64,000 nt of DNA from DSVZ01 sp037439785 (GCA_037439785.1 JBBIVJ010000008.1:65079-129078), one strand, 5' to 3'; shown: positions 15,994-30,148, counted from the stretch's first letter. Program-made: numbers and translations. The notes: generated by a model from the letters alone, not told the origin.

Positions 15994-18900
15994 TCAGGGC
16001 GCCGGGGGGAGGGAGCCGGGCTGGGAAAGCGCGGTCAGGACGCGGCGCTGGGTGAACTCGAAGAGCAGGCCATTGTAGCGGGTCTGGTCATTGAGGTAGC
16101 CGGCCTGGACCACCCCCTCGCAAAAGGCGGCGGCGCGGGCGGCCTCGCCCCGGCGCAGGTACACATCCGCCAGGCGGGCGGCGGTGCGCAGGGCGGTGTC
16201 GGGGTCCAGCCGGAACCGGGCGGCGCCGCGGGGGAGGTCAGGGGCGAAGGCCTGTTCCGCCCAGTGGGCGCAGGCTTCGTCCTCGCCGCGGTCCCAGGCC
16301 AGCTCGGCCAGCCAGGCCTGATAGACCCGCTGGTTGTCCGGGTCGGTGGCAATCAACCGGGGCAGGATGGCCTCCAGTTCGTCGGTGGGTGGGAGGTTGA
16401 AGACGGAGAGCTGCTCGAAGTACTGGCGCATCAGGGCGCGGCCGTACTGGCGCAGCAGGGTGGGGTCCTCGGCGGTGCGGGCCAGGATTTGCTCGCGGCG
16501 GGGTGACAGGCGGAGCACGTCCAGTTCGCCGGGGGCGGTCACCTGCTGGATGCGGCTGGCCACCTCCCAGGGCAGGAGGCTTTCGGGCTGAATCCGCTGC
16601 CAGCGTTTGAGCAGGGTGGTGAAGGCCTCCAGGGGGCGCTGGTCATCGGTGAGGTAGTAGCCCGCAAAAGCGGCGAGGTCCTCGGCCTCGAGGGGATGCT
16701 CACGCAGCCAGCGGATCAGGTGGGTGCTGGGCCGGCGGGAGAAGGTCTCGTCCAACTTGCGCAGACGGCCGACGGCGACGCGGGCGAAGAAATCGCGCTG
16801 GGCCAGGTATTCGAGCACGGGGTAGTAGTCGCTGTGCAGGCGGGTGTCGAACGGCGGCACCAGCGCGCCGTGGGGGAAGGCGATCATCTCCTGTGCCAGC
16901 ACCAATGGGACGTTGTCCAGCCCCACCCGGGCCAGGTCCTGGCGGACGGCCGGCTCGGCCAGGCGGGCGGCCAGGGCCGCCAGGTCCACCTGGGGCGGCT
17001 GCGTGGCCCCCACCAGCAGCAGGTCCGCCCGCAGGCTCTGCCAGATGCTGACGTAGGGGAAGACCCGGCTGAAGGTGGCCAGCACGATGTCCAGGCCCTC
17101 GTCGCTGAACTCGTACAGTTGAATCCACTGGAGCATGAGGCCGTCCGGCGCCAGCCGTTGGCGGCATTGCTCGAAGAATTCGCGGGTGAACACGCCCGCC
17201 ACCCCGGCCATCCAGGGGTTGGAAGGTTCGCTGATGATCACGTCGTAGCGCCGGTCGGTCAGGAGCAGGAACGCCTTGGCATCCTCCCGGTACACGCGCA
17301 CGCGGGGATCGTCCAGCACCCGGTGGTTGGCGTCAGCAAAGAGCCGCGCCCCGGCGATGACCTCCGGCGAGATTTCCACCGCATCAATGCGCTGAACGGT
17401 GGGATGCCGGGTGGCCGCTCCCACGGTGATTCCGCTGCCCAGGCCGATGACCAGCACATTCGAAGAGGCCGGCCGCAACAACAACGGCAGGTGCCCGGAA
17501 AACACCTGGGTGTTCATGTCGCCCCCCGTGCTGGCCTCGGTTTTCCCGTTCACCTTCATGAACAACACCTCCCCCCCCGGCGGGTTGTGTACTCCCACCG
17601 TGGCACTGGCGCCGTCCCGGTGATAATGCGTCACCAGGCTGCGGGCCGCCTGCCGGAACTCCGCCACTGAGGCGGGGCTTTGCTGCTGCCGGTACAAGCC
17701 CAGGCTGAACGCCGCCGGCCAAACCCCCGCAAAATGCTGCCCCGCCCCGGCGGCCAGCAGCACCACGGCCGCCGCCAACCCCACGCCCCACCGCCGCGCA
17801 CGCCCCTCCGCCCCCGCCCGCAGCAACACCAGGCCGATGCCGGCGTTGAGCGCCACCCCCAGCGCAAACGTCCGCGCCAGCCCCAGCGCCGGCATCAACC
17901 CCAGCCCCGTCACCGCCGCCCCGAGCACCGTGCCCAGCGTGTTCACCGCAAACACCCGCCCCACCGATCGCCCCGTGCGGGCGCTCTCCGTCGTCGCCAC
18001 CCGGCTGGCCAGCGGCAGCGTCATCCCCAGGCACATCGTCGGCACGAACATCACCGCCACGCACAGCACCCCCTGTATCGTTTCGTACAGGGGGTAGGCT
18101 TCCGGCCGCTGGGCCAGCAGCCGCGCCAGCCGCACAAACCAGTACGGCAACAGCTCGTAAAACCACATCGAGCCCAGCACCGTCACCGCCAGCACCAGCT
18201 CGATCCACGCCAGGCCCCGCAACGGGTGCAGCGGCCGCCGCCAGCGGTAAATCAACCAGGACCCCACCGCGATGCCCGCGATGAAGGTGATGAGCATGAT
18301 TGAAAAGGCGTGCGTGCTCGACCCCAGCGCCAGCGCCAGCAGCCGCGTCCAGGCGATCTGGTAAAGCATCGCCACAAAACCCGACACCCCGATGGCCGCC
18401 ACCGCCAGCCGCAACTGCGTCGGCGTAAACACCCACCCCTCCTCGGCCGCCGTCAGCGCCGGCGGGGCCTCCCCGGCCGCGGCGGCGGCCCACGTCCCGC
18501 CGGGACGCCCCTCTCGCAGCCAGCCGCTCAGGAACAGCGCCGCCGCCCCCACCCCCAGATTCATGGCCGCCCCCGCATACACCGTGTACTGGAGGCCGAT
18601 GGCCGGCAGCCACCAGAAATCGGCCAGGTACGTGCCCACCACCGCGCCGGCGCTGTTCACGAAATACAGCGCCGCCAGCTTTTCCCGCAGCTCGCCCAGC
18701 CGCCGCGCCAGCAGACGGGTCACCACCGGCAACGTGCCCCCCATCAACACCGTGGGCAGCAGCACCGTCAGCAACCCAAAGGCGAACTTCAGCGCCAGCG
18801 ACGCCGCCGTGCCCGGCTCCAGCCCGCGGCCCAGGGCCACAAACAACCGGTAGGCCACCTCGAACCAGTGCGGGAAAACCAGCGCGTACACCCCGATGCC

Positions 18901-19146
18901 CACTTCCAGCCAGCCGTACACCGCCAGCGGACGGCGGGTGCGGTCCGCCAGGCCCCCCAGCCACAGATTGCCCAGTGCCAGGCCGCCCATGAAGGCCACC
19001 AGCACCGCCACCACCGCGTAGCTGGTGTGGCCAAGAAACAGCGCCAGGTAGCGCGACCAGGCCACCTCGTACACCAGACCGGCCGCGCCCGACACCAGCA
19101 GGCACAGCATGACCAACCGCAGCAACAGGCCAGGAGTGGGTTGCAT
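15994..19146 (-). CDS. membrane-bound fused spermidine-synthase-like protein
   Basis: A 1050-residue protein with three parts. Residues 1-480 form a polytopic membrane region with about 13-14 segments (starts LLLRLVMLCLLVSGAAGLVYEVAWSR; later LYQIAWTRLLALALGSST). Residues about 500-760 are a spermidine-synthase-type methyltransferase-like Rossmann domain: VLVIGLGSGITVGAA, DAVEISPEVI, and IISEPSNPWMAGVAGVFTREFF. The last 250 residues are helical and TPR-like, with repeated AARLADVY-type blocks. Fused MFS/spermidine synthase proteins are common in environmental bacteria, but substrate and role are mostly unknown. The usual polyamine-binding residues were not confirmed. The ATG at 19146 begins just before the first membrane segment. 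Confidence 0.85.
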   Translation of the reverse strand: MQPTPGLLLRLVMLCLLVSGAAGLVYEVAWSRYLALFLGHTSYAVVAVLVAFMGGLALGNLWLGGLADRTRRPLAVYGWLEVGIGVYALVFPHWFEVAYRLFVALGRGLEPGTAASLALKFAFGLLTVLLPTVLMGGTLPVVTRLLARRLGELREKLAALYFVNSAGAVVGTYLADFWWLPAIGLQYTVYAGAAMNLGVGAAALFLSGWLREGRPGGTWAAAAAGEAPPALTAAEEGWVFTPTQLRLAVAAIGVSGFVAMLYQIAWTRLLALALGSSTHAFSIMLITFIAGIAVGSWLIYRWRRPLHPLRGLAWIELVLAVTVLGSMWFYELLPYWFVRLARLLAQRPEAYPLYETIQGVLCVAVMFVPTMCLGMTLPLASRVATTESARTGRSVGRVFAVNTLGTVLGAAVTGLGLMPALGLARTFALGVALNAGIGLVLLRAGAEGRARRWGVGLAAAVVLLAAGAGQHFAGVWPAAFSLGLYRQQQSPASVAEFRQAARSLVTHYHRDGASATVGVHNPPGGEVLFMKVNGKTEASTGGDMNTQVFSGHLPLLLRPASSNVLVIGLGSGITVGAATRHPTVQRIDAVEISPEVIAGARLFADANHRVLDDPRVRVYREDAKAFLLLTDRRYDVIISEPSNPWMAGVAGVFTREFFEQCRQRLAPDGLMLQWIQLYEFSDEGLDIVLATFSRVFPYVSIWQSLRADLLLVGATQPPQVDLAALAARLAEPAVRQDLARVGLDNVPLVLAQEMIAFPHGALVPPFDTRLHSDYYPVLEYLAQRDFFARVAVGRLRKLDETFSRRPSTHLIRWLREHPLEAEDLAAFAGYYLTDDQRPLEAFTTLLKRWQRIQPESLLPWEVASRIQQVTAPGELDVLRLSPRREQILARTAEDPTLLRQYGRALMRQYFEQLSVFNLPPTDELEAILPRLIATDPDNQRVYQAWLAELAWDRGEDEACAHWAEQAFAPDLPRGAARFRLDPDTALRTAARLADVYLRRGEAARAAAFCEGVVQAGYLNDQTRYNGLLFEFTQRRVLTALSQPGSLPPAP

Positions 19147-19331
19147 GGCGCGGCATGGTAGGAGCGGCGCCGGACCGGGCAAAGCATTTCCCTCCCCGGC
19201 CGCGGGGCGATGAGCGGTCAGCCTGAAACGGGGGTTTCGCCCGGATGCCCCGTGTGCCCGTTCACCGCAGGGGAGGGGAAAAGGCCGCCGAAGGACTGGC
19301 CAACCAAGAGGGCATTTTGCACCCTCCCTCC

Positions 19332-20825
19332 ATGAGACCGGCCGACCTGCTGCACTGGCTTTCCCGTGGGTTGGAACAGAACCTCCGGAACGGCAACCCC
19401 TGGTGGAGTGGGGATCGGCTTTTTGGAGTGCCGCCGATACGCCGTTGGGCCTTTGAGCCCGTCCTCACCGGTTTGAAGAAGGGGCTGACGCCGGCCACGG
19501 TGTTGCGGGGTCCACGCCAGGTGGGCAAGACCACCCTGCTGGTCCAATGTATCCAGCAGTTGCTCGACGAAGGGGTCCGGCCGCACCGCATCTTCCGTGT
19601 CCAGTTCGATGAGCTGCCCGAGTTGAAGCGGCTTTCCCAACCCCTGCTGGACCTGAGCTACTGGTTTGCGGAGCAGGTGCTGCGTAAATCTTTCCACCAG
19701 ACGGCGAGCGCGGGGGAACCCGCGTACCTGTTCTTCGATGAGGTCCAAAATCTTCCGGACTGGGCGCCGCAGTTGAAACACCTGGTGGACCTGAATCCGG
19801 TGCGGGTGCTGGTGACGGGCAGTTCGGCCCTGCGTATCGGGGCCGGTCGGGACAGCCTGGCGGGGCGGATCACCACCTTGGAAATGGGCCCCCTGCTGTT
19901 GCGGGAAATCGGTGCCCTGCGGGGGATGGGAGAGCTGGCCCCTTTGTGGCGGGCCAACGGGCAGCAGCCGATCCTGGAGCCGGCCTTCTGGCAGGAAGCC
20001 CGCCGCCATGGCGAACGGCACCGGGAATTTCGGCAGCGCGCCTTCCAGGCGTTCTCCGAGCGCGGGGCCTACCCGGCGGCCCAGACTCATCCGGACAACC
20101 CCTGGGAGGACGTGGCGGCTCTGCTGAAAGAAACGGTGATCCTCCGTGCGCTCCAGCATGATTTGCGGCTGGGTCCCCGTGGCCAGAAACGCGACGAGCT
20201 GCTGCTGAGGGAAGTCTTTCGCCTGGCCTGCCGGTACGTCGGACAAGCCCCCTCCCCGGCGCTCTACCTGGACGAGCTGCACCAAACGATGCGCGCCAAC
20301 ATCGGCTGGCAGCGGGTGATGAAATATCTCCAGTTCCTCGACGGGACCTTGCTGATCCGCCTGATCGAGCCGCTGGAGCTCCGGCTCAAACGCCGGCGCG
20401 GCCCCCCCAAACTCTGCCTGTGCGACCATGCCCTCCGGGCGGCCTGGCTACAGGAGGTGGTGCCGCTGACGCCGGAGGCGTTGCAGCAGACCCCTCTGCT
20501 GGCCGATCTGGCGGGGAGGATCGCCGAAAGTGTGGTGGGCTATTTCTTCCGCTCCATCCCCGGCCTGGAGGTGGCCCATTTCCCCGGAAACGCCACCGAG
20601 CCGGAGGTGGACCTCGTCCTCACGGTCGGCGTGCAACGCATCCCGGTGGAGGTGAAATATCGCCGTCGCCTTGGCTTCGAGGACACCCACGGGTTGCGGG
20701 CGTTCCTCGAGAAAGCCGCCTACCATGCCCCCTTTGGATTGCTCATCACGCAGGAAGAGGACCCGTCGGTGGCCGACCCCCGCATCGTCGCGGTGCCCTT
20801 GTCCTCGCTGCTGCTGATCCGCTGA
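19332..20825 (+). CDS. AAA ATPase with DUF4143 and nuclease-like C-terminus
   Basis: A 497-residue protein of the DUF4143 ATPase group. Walker A is RGPRQVGKTTLL (near residue 60) and Walker B is YLFFDEVQNLPDW (near 137), followed by VTGSSALRIGAGRDSLAGR, a sensor-like block. The C-terminal third has EPEVDLVLTVGVQRIPVEVKY, the E-x-D...ExK pattern of PD-(D/E)xK nuclease-like folds that ends many such proteins. The family is widespread, often horizontally mobile, and of uncertain function. The gene is isolated: divergent from the spermidine-synthase-like gene and convergent with the GH2 fusion. The ATG at 19332 fits the homologous region; the open frame begins 87 bp earlier. Confidence 0.85.
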   Translation: MRPADLLHWLSRGLEQNLRNGNPWWSGDRLFGVPPIRRWAFEPVLTGLKKGLTPATVLRGPRQVGKTTLLVQCIQQLLDEGVRPHRIFRVQFDELPELKRLSQPLLDLSYWFAEQVLRKSFHQTASAGEPAYLFFDEVQNLPDWAPQLKHLVDLNPVRVLVTGSSALRIGAGRDSLAGRITTLEMGPLLLREIGALRGMGELAPLWRANGQQPILEPAFWQEARRHGERHREFRQRAFQAFSERGAYPAAQTHPDNPWEDVAALLKETVILRALQHDLRLGPRGQKRDELLLREVFRLACRYVGQAPSPALYLDELHQTMRANIGWQRVMKYLQFLDGTLLIRLIEPLELRLKRRRGPPKLCLCDHALRAAWLQEVVPLTPEALQQTPLLADLAGRIAESVVGYFFRSIPGLEVAHFPGNATEPEVDLVLTVGVQRIPVEVKYRRRLGFEDTHGLRAFLEKAAYHAPFGLLITQEEDPSVADPRIVAVPLSSLLLIR

Positions 20826-20931
20826 GGGCTGGCGAACCGGGGGCGGATGGGCATCGCCACACTGCCCTCCCCTCGCTCCTCCAGGCACCCGCCGCAACTG
20901 CCCGGTGACCGGGTCCACCTGACCGCCCCCC

Positions 20932-25323
<4,392 letters not shown>

Positions 25324-25403
25324 GCCGGGAAATCTACGCACGGGCGGGGGGGTGACAATCCCGCCGGGCGGTCAATTGTTGAAGGTTTCTGAGCAGGGAC
25401 AAT

Positions 25404-25430
25404 AACACCGCCGCAAGGGGCGGCGGTGTT
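25404..25430 (-). terminator. hairpin 3' of the subtilase-dockerin gene
   Basis: A perfect 11-bp stem AACACCGCCGC/GCGGCGGTGTT with a 5-nt loop, 33 bp downstream of the gene's stop on the minus strand. The T-tract is weak (GTGTTATTGT), so it may be a processing or stabilising hairpin rather than a strong terminator. Confidence 0.55.
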
Positions 25431-25462
25431 TGCAGGACCGGACGGTTCACCCCCTCCTGGAC

Positions 25463-27778
25463 TTACGGCCAGGCAGGGAGCATCCGGCCGGTGCGGAGCT
25501 GGATGAGATAGACGTCGGTGCCGTTGATGGTGCCGGTGAGGTTGACGTCACGCGTGAAGTTGGCGGGGCCGGTCAACTGGCCGGCGATCAGGCGCACCCA
25601 GTACACATCGGTGCCGTTGACGGCGAGGGTGTTGTTCACATCGCCGCCGAGCACGCCGACACTGACGGAGGCCTGGTCCAGCCAGGAGCCGTCGGTGGCG
25701 AGGATGTCCGCCAGGCCCACGGTGACCCACTGCCGGTCGGCGACCTGGTTCAGTTGCACCAGGACGGTGGCGCCCTCGATGACCGGCGGGGAGGTCAACT
25801 GGCCGCGGCCGCTGAGCAGCACCGGGCGGGCGCTGAGGATCGGTTTGTCGAAGGTGAAAACCAACCGCAGGGTGGATTCCAGGCGGCCCTCGATGGTGGG
25901 CCGGCCGGACAGGACCAAGGGCCGGTCGTAATTGACCTTGGCCGTGGCCGGGCCGTGGGCCTTGCGGGACGCGGCCGCCACCAGCGTGGGCGGTGGGGTG
26001 GTCAGGACGGTCAGCGCGGCCGTGGAGTCCACCAAGCCGTAGCCGGAGTCGAAGTCGAATCCGGGTTCGCCCATGTCCACCGCCGTGGCCTGGAGCACCC
26101 AGCGGATGCGCTCGGGCGCGAGGTTGGGCTGCAGTTCGAGCATGAGGGCAGCCACACCCGCGGCATGCGGGGCCGCGGCCGAGGTGCCGTGGAAGTTCGG
26201 GAAGGTGTCGTACACCCCGCAGGTGTCCGTGCCCGCGTAGCCGAAGAAGGAGGTGTTCACGCCCGAAGGGGCGGTGAAATCCGGTTTGGGCCGGAGTTCG
26301 GCCTGGAAGGCGCCGTTGGCCTGCCGGTGATAGATGGGCGTGCCCCCCGCTGAGGAGTAGCTCTCCAGCAGGGGCGGGTTCTGGCCGTAGGCCGGCGTGT
26401 GGCAATAGCGGACGGCCCCGACGGTCATGGCCCCCGCCGCGTTGGCATGGCCGTAGATGGTGCCGCTGGCGGTTACCCATTCGTCCTGGCCCACCCCCAT
26501 GCCCAGGGGATACCAGACCAGCTTGAGGCGGGGCGGCAGGGGGCCGGAGACACGCTTGATGCGGATGCCGCGCTTGACGTTCACCGTGGCCACGCTGATG
26601 ACAAAGCCATCAACCGGGTCCTGGCCGGTGTTGCGGGTGAACCCGCCCAGGGGCACGGTTTGGCCGGAGGCATTGACCGTGGTCACCGGCGAGCCGTCCA
26701 GGTTGACCAGTTCAAGGTCCAGGTCGGTGGCGGCGCCAGGGTTGCCCGGGGCCACACTGGCGTAGTCGTCCAGCCACTGGAGGATGAAGTAGATGGTGCC
26801 GTAATTCAGGGTCAGGTTCAGGGTGGTGTCCTCGCCGCTGCCCGGATTGAAGTCGAAATAGCCCTGGGCATTGTCCCGGTACTCGGACTCGTAGGCGCTG
26901 CGGCCGGCATTGGCGGCGGCGGAAAAGTACGCCACCCCCCGCGCGGCCACTTCGTCCACGGCCTGGGCAATGACGCCATCCGCAAACATCGGTTCTTCCG
27001 GGTAAAGGATGTCATCCACGATCACCTTGCACCCGGCGTCGGCCAGGCGGCGGATGCCGTTGGCAAAGTCGGCCACACCGTACCAGGCGGTGTGAAACGC
27101 GATGGCCGCTCCCGGAGCCACGTCGCGGACAATCTCCGTCATGGCCCGGCCTTCATCAGACAGGCGGTAGGCCAGCGAAGGCGGGCTGTAGTCCTTGAGA
27201 ATCCGGATGTCCGAGGGCAGGTCACCGGAGGCGATGCCCGAGGACATGCCTCCGCGGTTGTTGAAGGAGTCGGAGAGGATGCCGACCCGCACCCCGGCGC
27301 CGGTGACCCCGAAGCTGGTCTTGGCCGTATCGGAGGCGACTGAGGTCACTCCCTGGCTGACAGTGCGCCCGGCCTGCGTGAGCGCTACGGCCGGCCGGGC
27401 GAACCGCAGGGCCGACACGGCGGGCAGTTGCGGGATCGCGGCGAGCGGAAGCTGGGCGGAAACCACCCGCCCGGCGATGGAAACCTGCTGAGCACCCAGG
27501 CGCTGGAGCTCCCGGGCCAGCACTTCAGGGGAATCTTCCGCGATGGCATTGACCACCACGAAATTCCCCTGGGTGGGCACCCGCGCCGGCTGGATGGCCG
27601 GCGGCATCGGCACCTGATTCAGTCCCTTGGGTGCAATCGAACGTCCCGGCGCCACCCCTGCGGTGGGCACCAGGTCCCACAGCAACGGCGAAACTTTTTC
27701 GGAACGGGGTGTCTGGGCGTTAAGGAGGAGGACGGGTGCGGCCGTGAGGCAGACCGCACTCACGAGCAGTCGGTTCAT
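25463..27778 (-). CDS. secreted subtilisin-like (S8) protease homologue with dockerin-like C-terminus
   Basis: A 771-residue protein with a signal peptide (residues 1-21). The S8 core has the Asp in VGILSDSF (Asp170), the oxyanion Asn in FSAAANAG (Asn290) and the nucleophile Ser in FHGTSAAAPHAAG (Ser533). At the catalytic His position the sequence is DEGRAMTEIVRDVAPGA: Glu209 replaces His. The C-terminus holds two calcium-loop repeats (DVNNTLAVNGTDVYWVRLI and DVNLTGTINGTDVYLIQLR, about residues 709-765), like dockerin type I. Dockerins can anchor to cohesins; no cohesin is visible here. The Ser-Glu-Asp combination resembles sedolisins, but the fold signature is S8. Activity is therefore uncertain. 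Confidence 0.85.
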   Translation of the reverse strand: MNRLLVSAVCLTAAPVLLLNAQTPRSEKVSPLLWDLVPTAGVAPGRSIAPKGLNQVPMPPAIQPARVPTQGNFVVVNAIAEDSPEVLARELQRLGAQQVSIAGRVVSAQLPLAAIPQLPAVSALRFARPAVALTQAGRTVSQGVTSVASDTAKTSFGVTGAGVRVGILSDSFNNRGGMSSGIASGDLPSDIRILKDYSPPSLAYRLSDEGRAMTEIVRDVAPGAAIAFHTAWYGVADFANGIRRLADAGCKVIVDDILYPEEPMFADGVIAQAVDEVAARGVAYFSAAANAGRSAYESEYRDNAQGYFDFNPGSGEDTTLNLTLNYGTIYFILQWLDDYASVAPGNPGAATDLDLELVNLDGSPVTTVNASGQTVPLGGFTRNTGQDPVDGFVISVATVNVKRGIRIKRVSGPLPPRLKLVWYPLGMGVGQDEWVTASGTIYGHANAAGAMTVGAVRYCHTPAYGQNPPLLESYSSAGGTPIYHRQANGAFQAELRPKPDFTAPSGVNTSFFGYAGTDTCGVYDTFPNFHGTSAAAPHAAGVAALMLELQPNLAPERIRWVLQATAVDMGEPGFDFDSGYGLVDSTAALTVLTTPPPTLVAAASRKAHGPATAKVNYDRPLVLSGRPTIEGRLESTLRLVFTFDKPILSARPVLLSGRGQLTSPPVIEGATVLVQLNQVADRQWVTVGLADILATDGSWLDQASVSVGVLGGDVNNTLAVNGTDVYWVRLIAGQLTGPANFTRDVNLTGTINGTDVYLIQLRTGRMLPAWP

Positions 27779-28179
27779 GTGATGAGGAGTTGAGTGTTAA
27801 CATGGTTTGTGACCAATCCGGCGTCCCGACCGCGGTCGTGGTAATGAGGTCACGACCGAAGCCGGCGGCACAGCAGCAGGTCCGGTTGACGCCGAACATG
27901 GCGGCACCATCCGCACTTGCCCCACTTTTGTCAAGCCCCTGTTCAACGAACTGGCAAACCGCCGTCAAGACCCGCGATGCCCGCCAGGGGGCGCCCTCAA
28001 ACCCCGGTCGTCACAAGCCGGAAAGCGCGCAGGAAGGCGCGCAGATTACGAAAGAATGGAGAACCAGGCGGGAAAGCCGAGGCCGCCCCCCGACCGGGAA
28101 AGGGATGGGCTGCCGCCCCCAAGTGGACGCACCGCCGTTCAAGCCCCCGTGGCAGCCATTGCCAAACACCGCAATGGCA
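27779..28179. other. intergenic stretch without a recognised gene
   Basis: 401 bp upstream of the subtilase gene and downstream of uppP. It contains an inverted repeat, CGGTCGTG (27833-27840), 10-bp loop, CACGACCG (27851-27858), about 55 bp from the subtilase start, and a small direct repeat GCGCGCAGGAAGGCGCGCAG near 28028. No RNA gene or confident promoter was found. Confidence 0.5.
27833..27858 (-). promoter_or_regulatory. inverted repeat upstream of the subtilase gene, possible operator
   Basis: CGGTCGTG-N10-CACGACCG, perfect 8-bp arms, 55 bp before the ATG of the minus-strand subtilase. The position fits an operator or a leader hairpin. No regulator gene is adjacent. Confidence 0.35.
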
Positions 28180-28974
28180 TCAGTGCTCCCCCACCCACCA
28201 CAGCACCGCGAGGCCGAGGGCGATCCGATACCAGCCAAAGCCCCGGAAAGTGTGGGAACGCACAAAGCCGAGCAGCCACTTCACCGCCAGGAAGGAAACA
28301 CCCGCCGAGACCAGGGTCCCCAAAGCCAGCAGAAACCAATCCTCGCCCACCCCCCCGGCCGGGGGATGCCAGAGCGCCCGGGCCAGCTTGAGCCCACCGG
28401 CGGCCAGCATGGTGGGGATGCCCACCAAAAACGAAAACTCCGTCGCCGCCGGCCGGCTCATGCCCAGGGCCAGGAGGGCCAAAATGGAGGCCCCCGAGCG
28501 CGACAGGCCCGGAAACACGGCGGCCGCCAACTGCGCCACGCCCACCGCCACGGCGGCGCCCCAGGTCACCGTCTCGGTCCCCCGCCGCCCGCGCACCCCG
28601 CGTTCCACCACCAGAAACAACACCCCGCCGGCCAGCAGGGCCAGCGCCACCGGCAGGGCCGTTTCCGGCAGCTTGAATCCCCCCCGGTCCAGCAGCACCC
28701 CCCCCACGCCGGTCAAGGCAAAGGCCGCCCCCGCCTTGAGCACAAAATCCCGCGCGACCGGATCGTGCCCGCAGCGGAGCACCTGCCGCAGCCGCTCGGG
28801 AAACAGTGGCAGCACCGCCAGGACCGCCCCGCCCTGGATGAAGATGTTGAACAGGTCGCTCTGACGGGGCAGCCACTGCTGCGCCAGCAGGAGATGGCCG
28901 GTCGAGGAGATGGGCAGGAATTCGGTGATCCCTTCAATGATCCCGAGCACAACGATGGCGAGCCAGTCCGGCAC
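28180..28974 (-). CDS. uppP: undecaprenyl-diphosphatase
   Basis: A 264-residue integral membrane protein with the BacA/UppP motifs LGIIEGITEFLPISSTGHL (residues 8-26) and GLSRSGASILALLALGMSR, the second conserved loop with catalytic Arg/Ser. It dephosphorylates undecaprenyl pyrophosphate to recycle the carrier for peptidoglycan and other wall polymers; overproduction gives bacitracin resistance in other bacteria. A GTG start at 28974 was chosen because the first membrane motif begins there, as in the family; no good Shine-Dalgarno is seen. The gene is divergent from the following exported TIM-barrel gene. Confidence 0.93.
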   Translation of the reverse strand: MPDWLAIVVLGIIEGITEFLPISSTGHLLLAQQWLPRQSDLFNIFIQGGAVLAVLPLFPERLRQVLRCGHDPVARDFVLKAGAAFALTGVGGVLLDRGGFKLPETALPVALALLAGGVLFLVVERGVRGRRGTETVTWGAAVAVGVAQLAAAVFPGLSRSGASILALLALGMSRPAATEFSFLVGIPTMLAAGGLKLARALWHPPAGGVGEDWFLLALGTLVSAGVSFLAVKWLLGFVRSHTFRGFGWYRIALGLAVLWWVGEH

Positions 28975-29153
28975 GCCGCGTTTAGACGGGAAAGCCGGCG
29001 CGCTGGCAAGCCCAAGTCTTATTCTTATCCCCGACCGCCGGACCGTGGTTGACAACTTGCTCTCCCTCCCCGCCGGGCGTGCCGTGGGCGCGTTTCGGCT
29101 TTTCAGCCCCCGCCCCACCTGGTTTGATCGGGCCTGCACCGCATCGCATTCCC

Positions 29154-30119
29154 ATGAAAACGTCCTCGCTGAATCGTCGCGATTTCCTGGCCGGAGCGGC
29201 ATCGCTGGCTGTGACCCCCGCGCTGGCCGGCGCCCTCCCTGCTCGGGCCGCAGAAACACCCGCCCCCGCGGCCACCCCCGGCTTTCCCCCGCCGGGTCGG
29301 CGTATCCTGCTGGCCAGCAAACTGGGCATGATCACGCGCGAGCGGGACGGCCGCAAACTGAGCCTGGTCGAACGGCTCCGGCTGGCAGCCCGGGCTGGCT
29401 TCGATGGCGTGGACCTGGACGAGGCCGGCAATTTCACCCCCGACCAGGTCCGCGAGGCCGTGCGCGAGTCCGGTGTTTTCGTGCACAACGCCATCAACCA
29501 CGCCCACTGGGAAGTGCGGCTGACCGACCCCTCGCCCCAGACGCGCGCGCGGGCCCGCGCCAACCTCGAACACTGCCTGCGCGTCTCCCACGCCGCCGGC
29601 GGCAGCGGGGTCCTGATCGTGGTGGGCCGCGGCGCGGACGGCCCGGCCGCCGAGATCGAGGCCCGTTGCCGCGAGGAAATCCGCCAGTGTCTGCCCCTGG
29701 CCGCCGCGCTGGGCCAGATGATCCTCATCGAGAACGTCTGGAACCAGATGATGTACGACCACGACCGCGGCCCCGAGCAGGGCCCCGACCGGTTCATCCG
29801 CTTCGTGGACAGCTTCCAGAGCCCCTGGGTGGGGCTGTACTACGACGTCGGCAACCACTGGAAATACGGACAACCGCCGGCGTGGATTCGTGCCCTGGGC
29901 CGCCGCTGCGTGAAGCTGGACATCAAGGGCTTCAGCCGCGCCCGCGACAAGTTCGTGGAAATCGGCGGCGAGGACGATGACCTCCCCTGGCCGGAGGTGC
30001 GCGCCGCGCTGACCGACATCGGCTTCACCGGCTGGGCCACCGCCGAAGTGGGCGGCGGGGACCTCGATCGCCTGGTCACGGTCCGCCAGCAGATGGCCCG
30101 CGTGCTCCTGGGCGCCTGA
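29154..30119 (+). CDS. Tat-exported sugar phosphate isomerase/epimerase-like TIM-barrel protein
   Basis: A 321-residue protein. NRRDFLAGAASLAVTPALAG (residues 7-26) is a twin-arginine signal. The mature part is an AP-endonuclease-2/xylose-isomerase-like TIM barrel: GFDGVDLDEAG, VFVHNAINH, ILIENVWNQM, VGLYYDVGNHWKYG (metal-binding Asp and His), VKLDIKGFS, and TAEVGGGD, the Glu on the last strand. These residues are the usual metal ligands, so catalysis is plausible. The reaction is probably keto/aldo or epimerase chemistry on a sugar or inositol; the substrate is unknown. The ATG at 29154 fits the signal peptide. Confidence 0.85.
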   Translation: MKTSSLNRRDFLAGAASLAVTPALAGALPARAAETPAPAATPGFPPPGRRILLASKLGMITRERDGRKLSLVERLRLAARAGFDGVDLDEAGNFTPDQVREAVRESGVFVHNAINHAHWEVRLTDPSPQTRARARANLEHCLRVSHAAGGSGVLIVVGRGADGPAAEIEARCREEIRQCLPLAAALGQMILIENVWNQMMYDHDRGPEQGPDRFIRFVDSFQSPWVGLYYDVGNHWKYGQPPAWIRALGRRCVKLDIKGFSRARDKFVEIGGEDDDLPWPEVRAALTDIGFTGWATAEVGGGDLDRLVTVRQQMARVLLGA

Positions 30120-30148
30120 GCGGCCGGGCGGGCAGGCGCGGCGGCGGC

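Noticed and set aside
12183..16055. Very long open frame antisense to ileS and efp
   Set aside because: It has no recognisable domain and the translation is low-complexity; such frames are expected on the strand opposite GC-rich genes.
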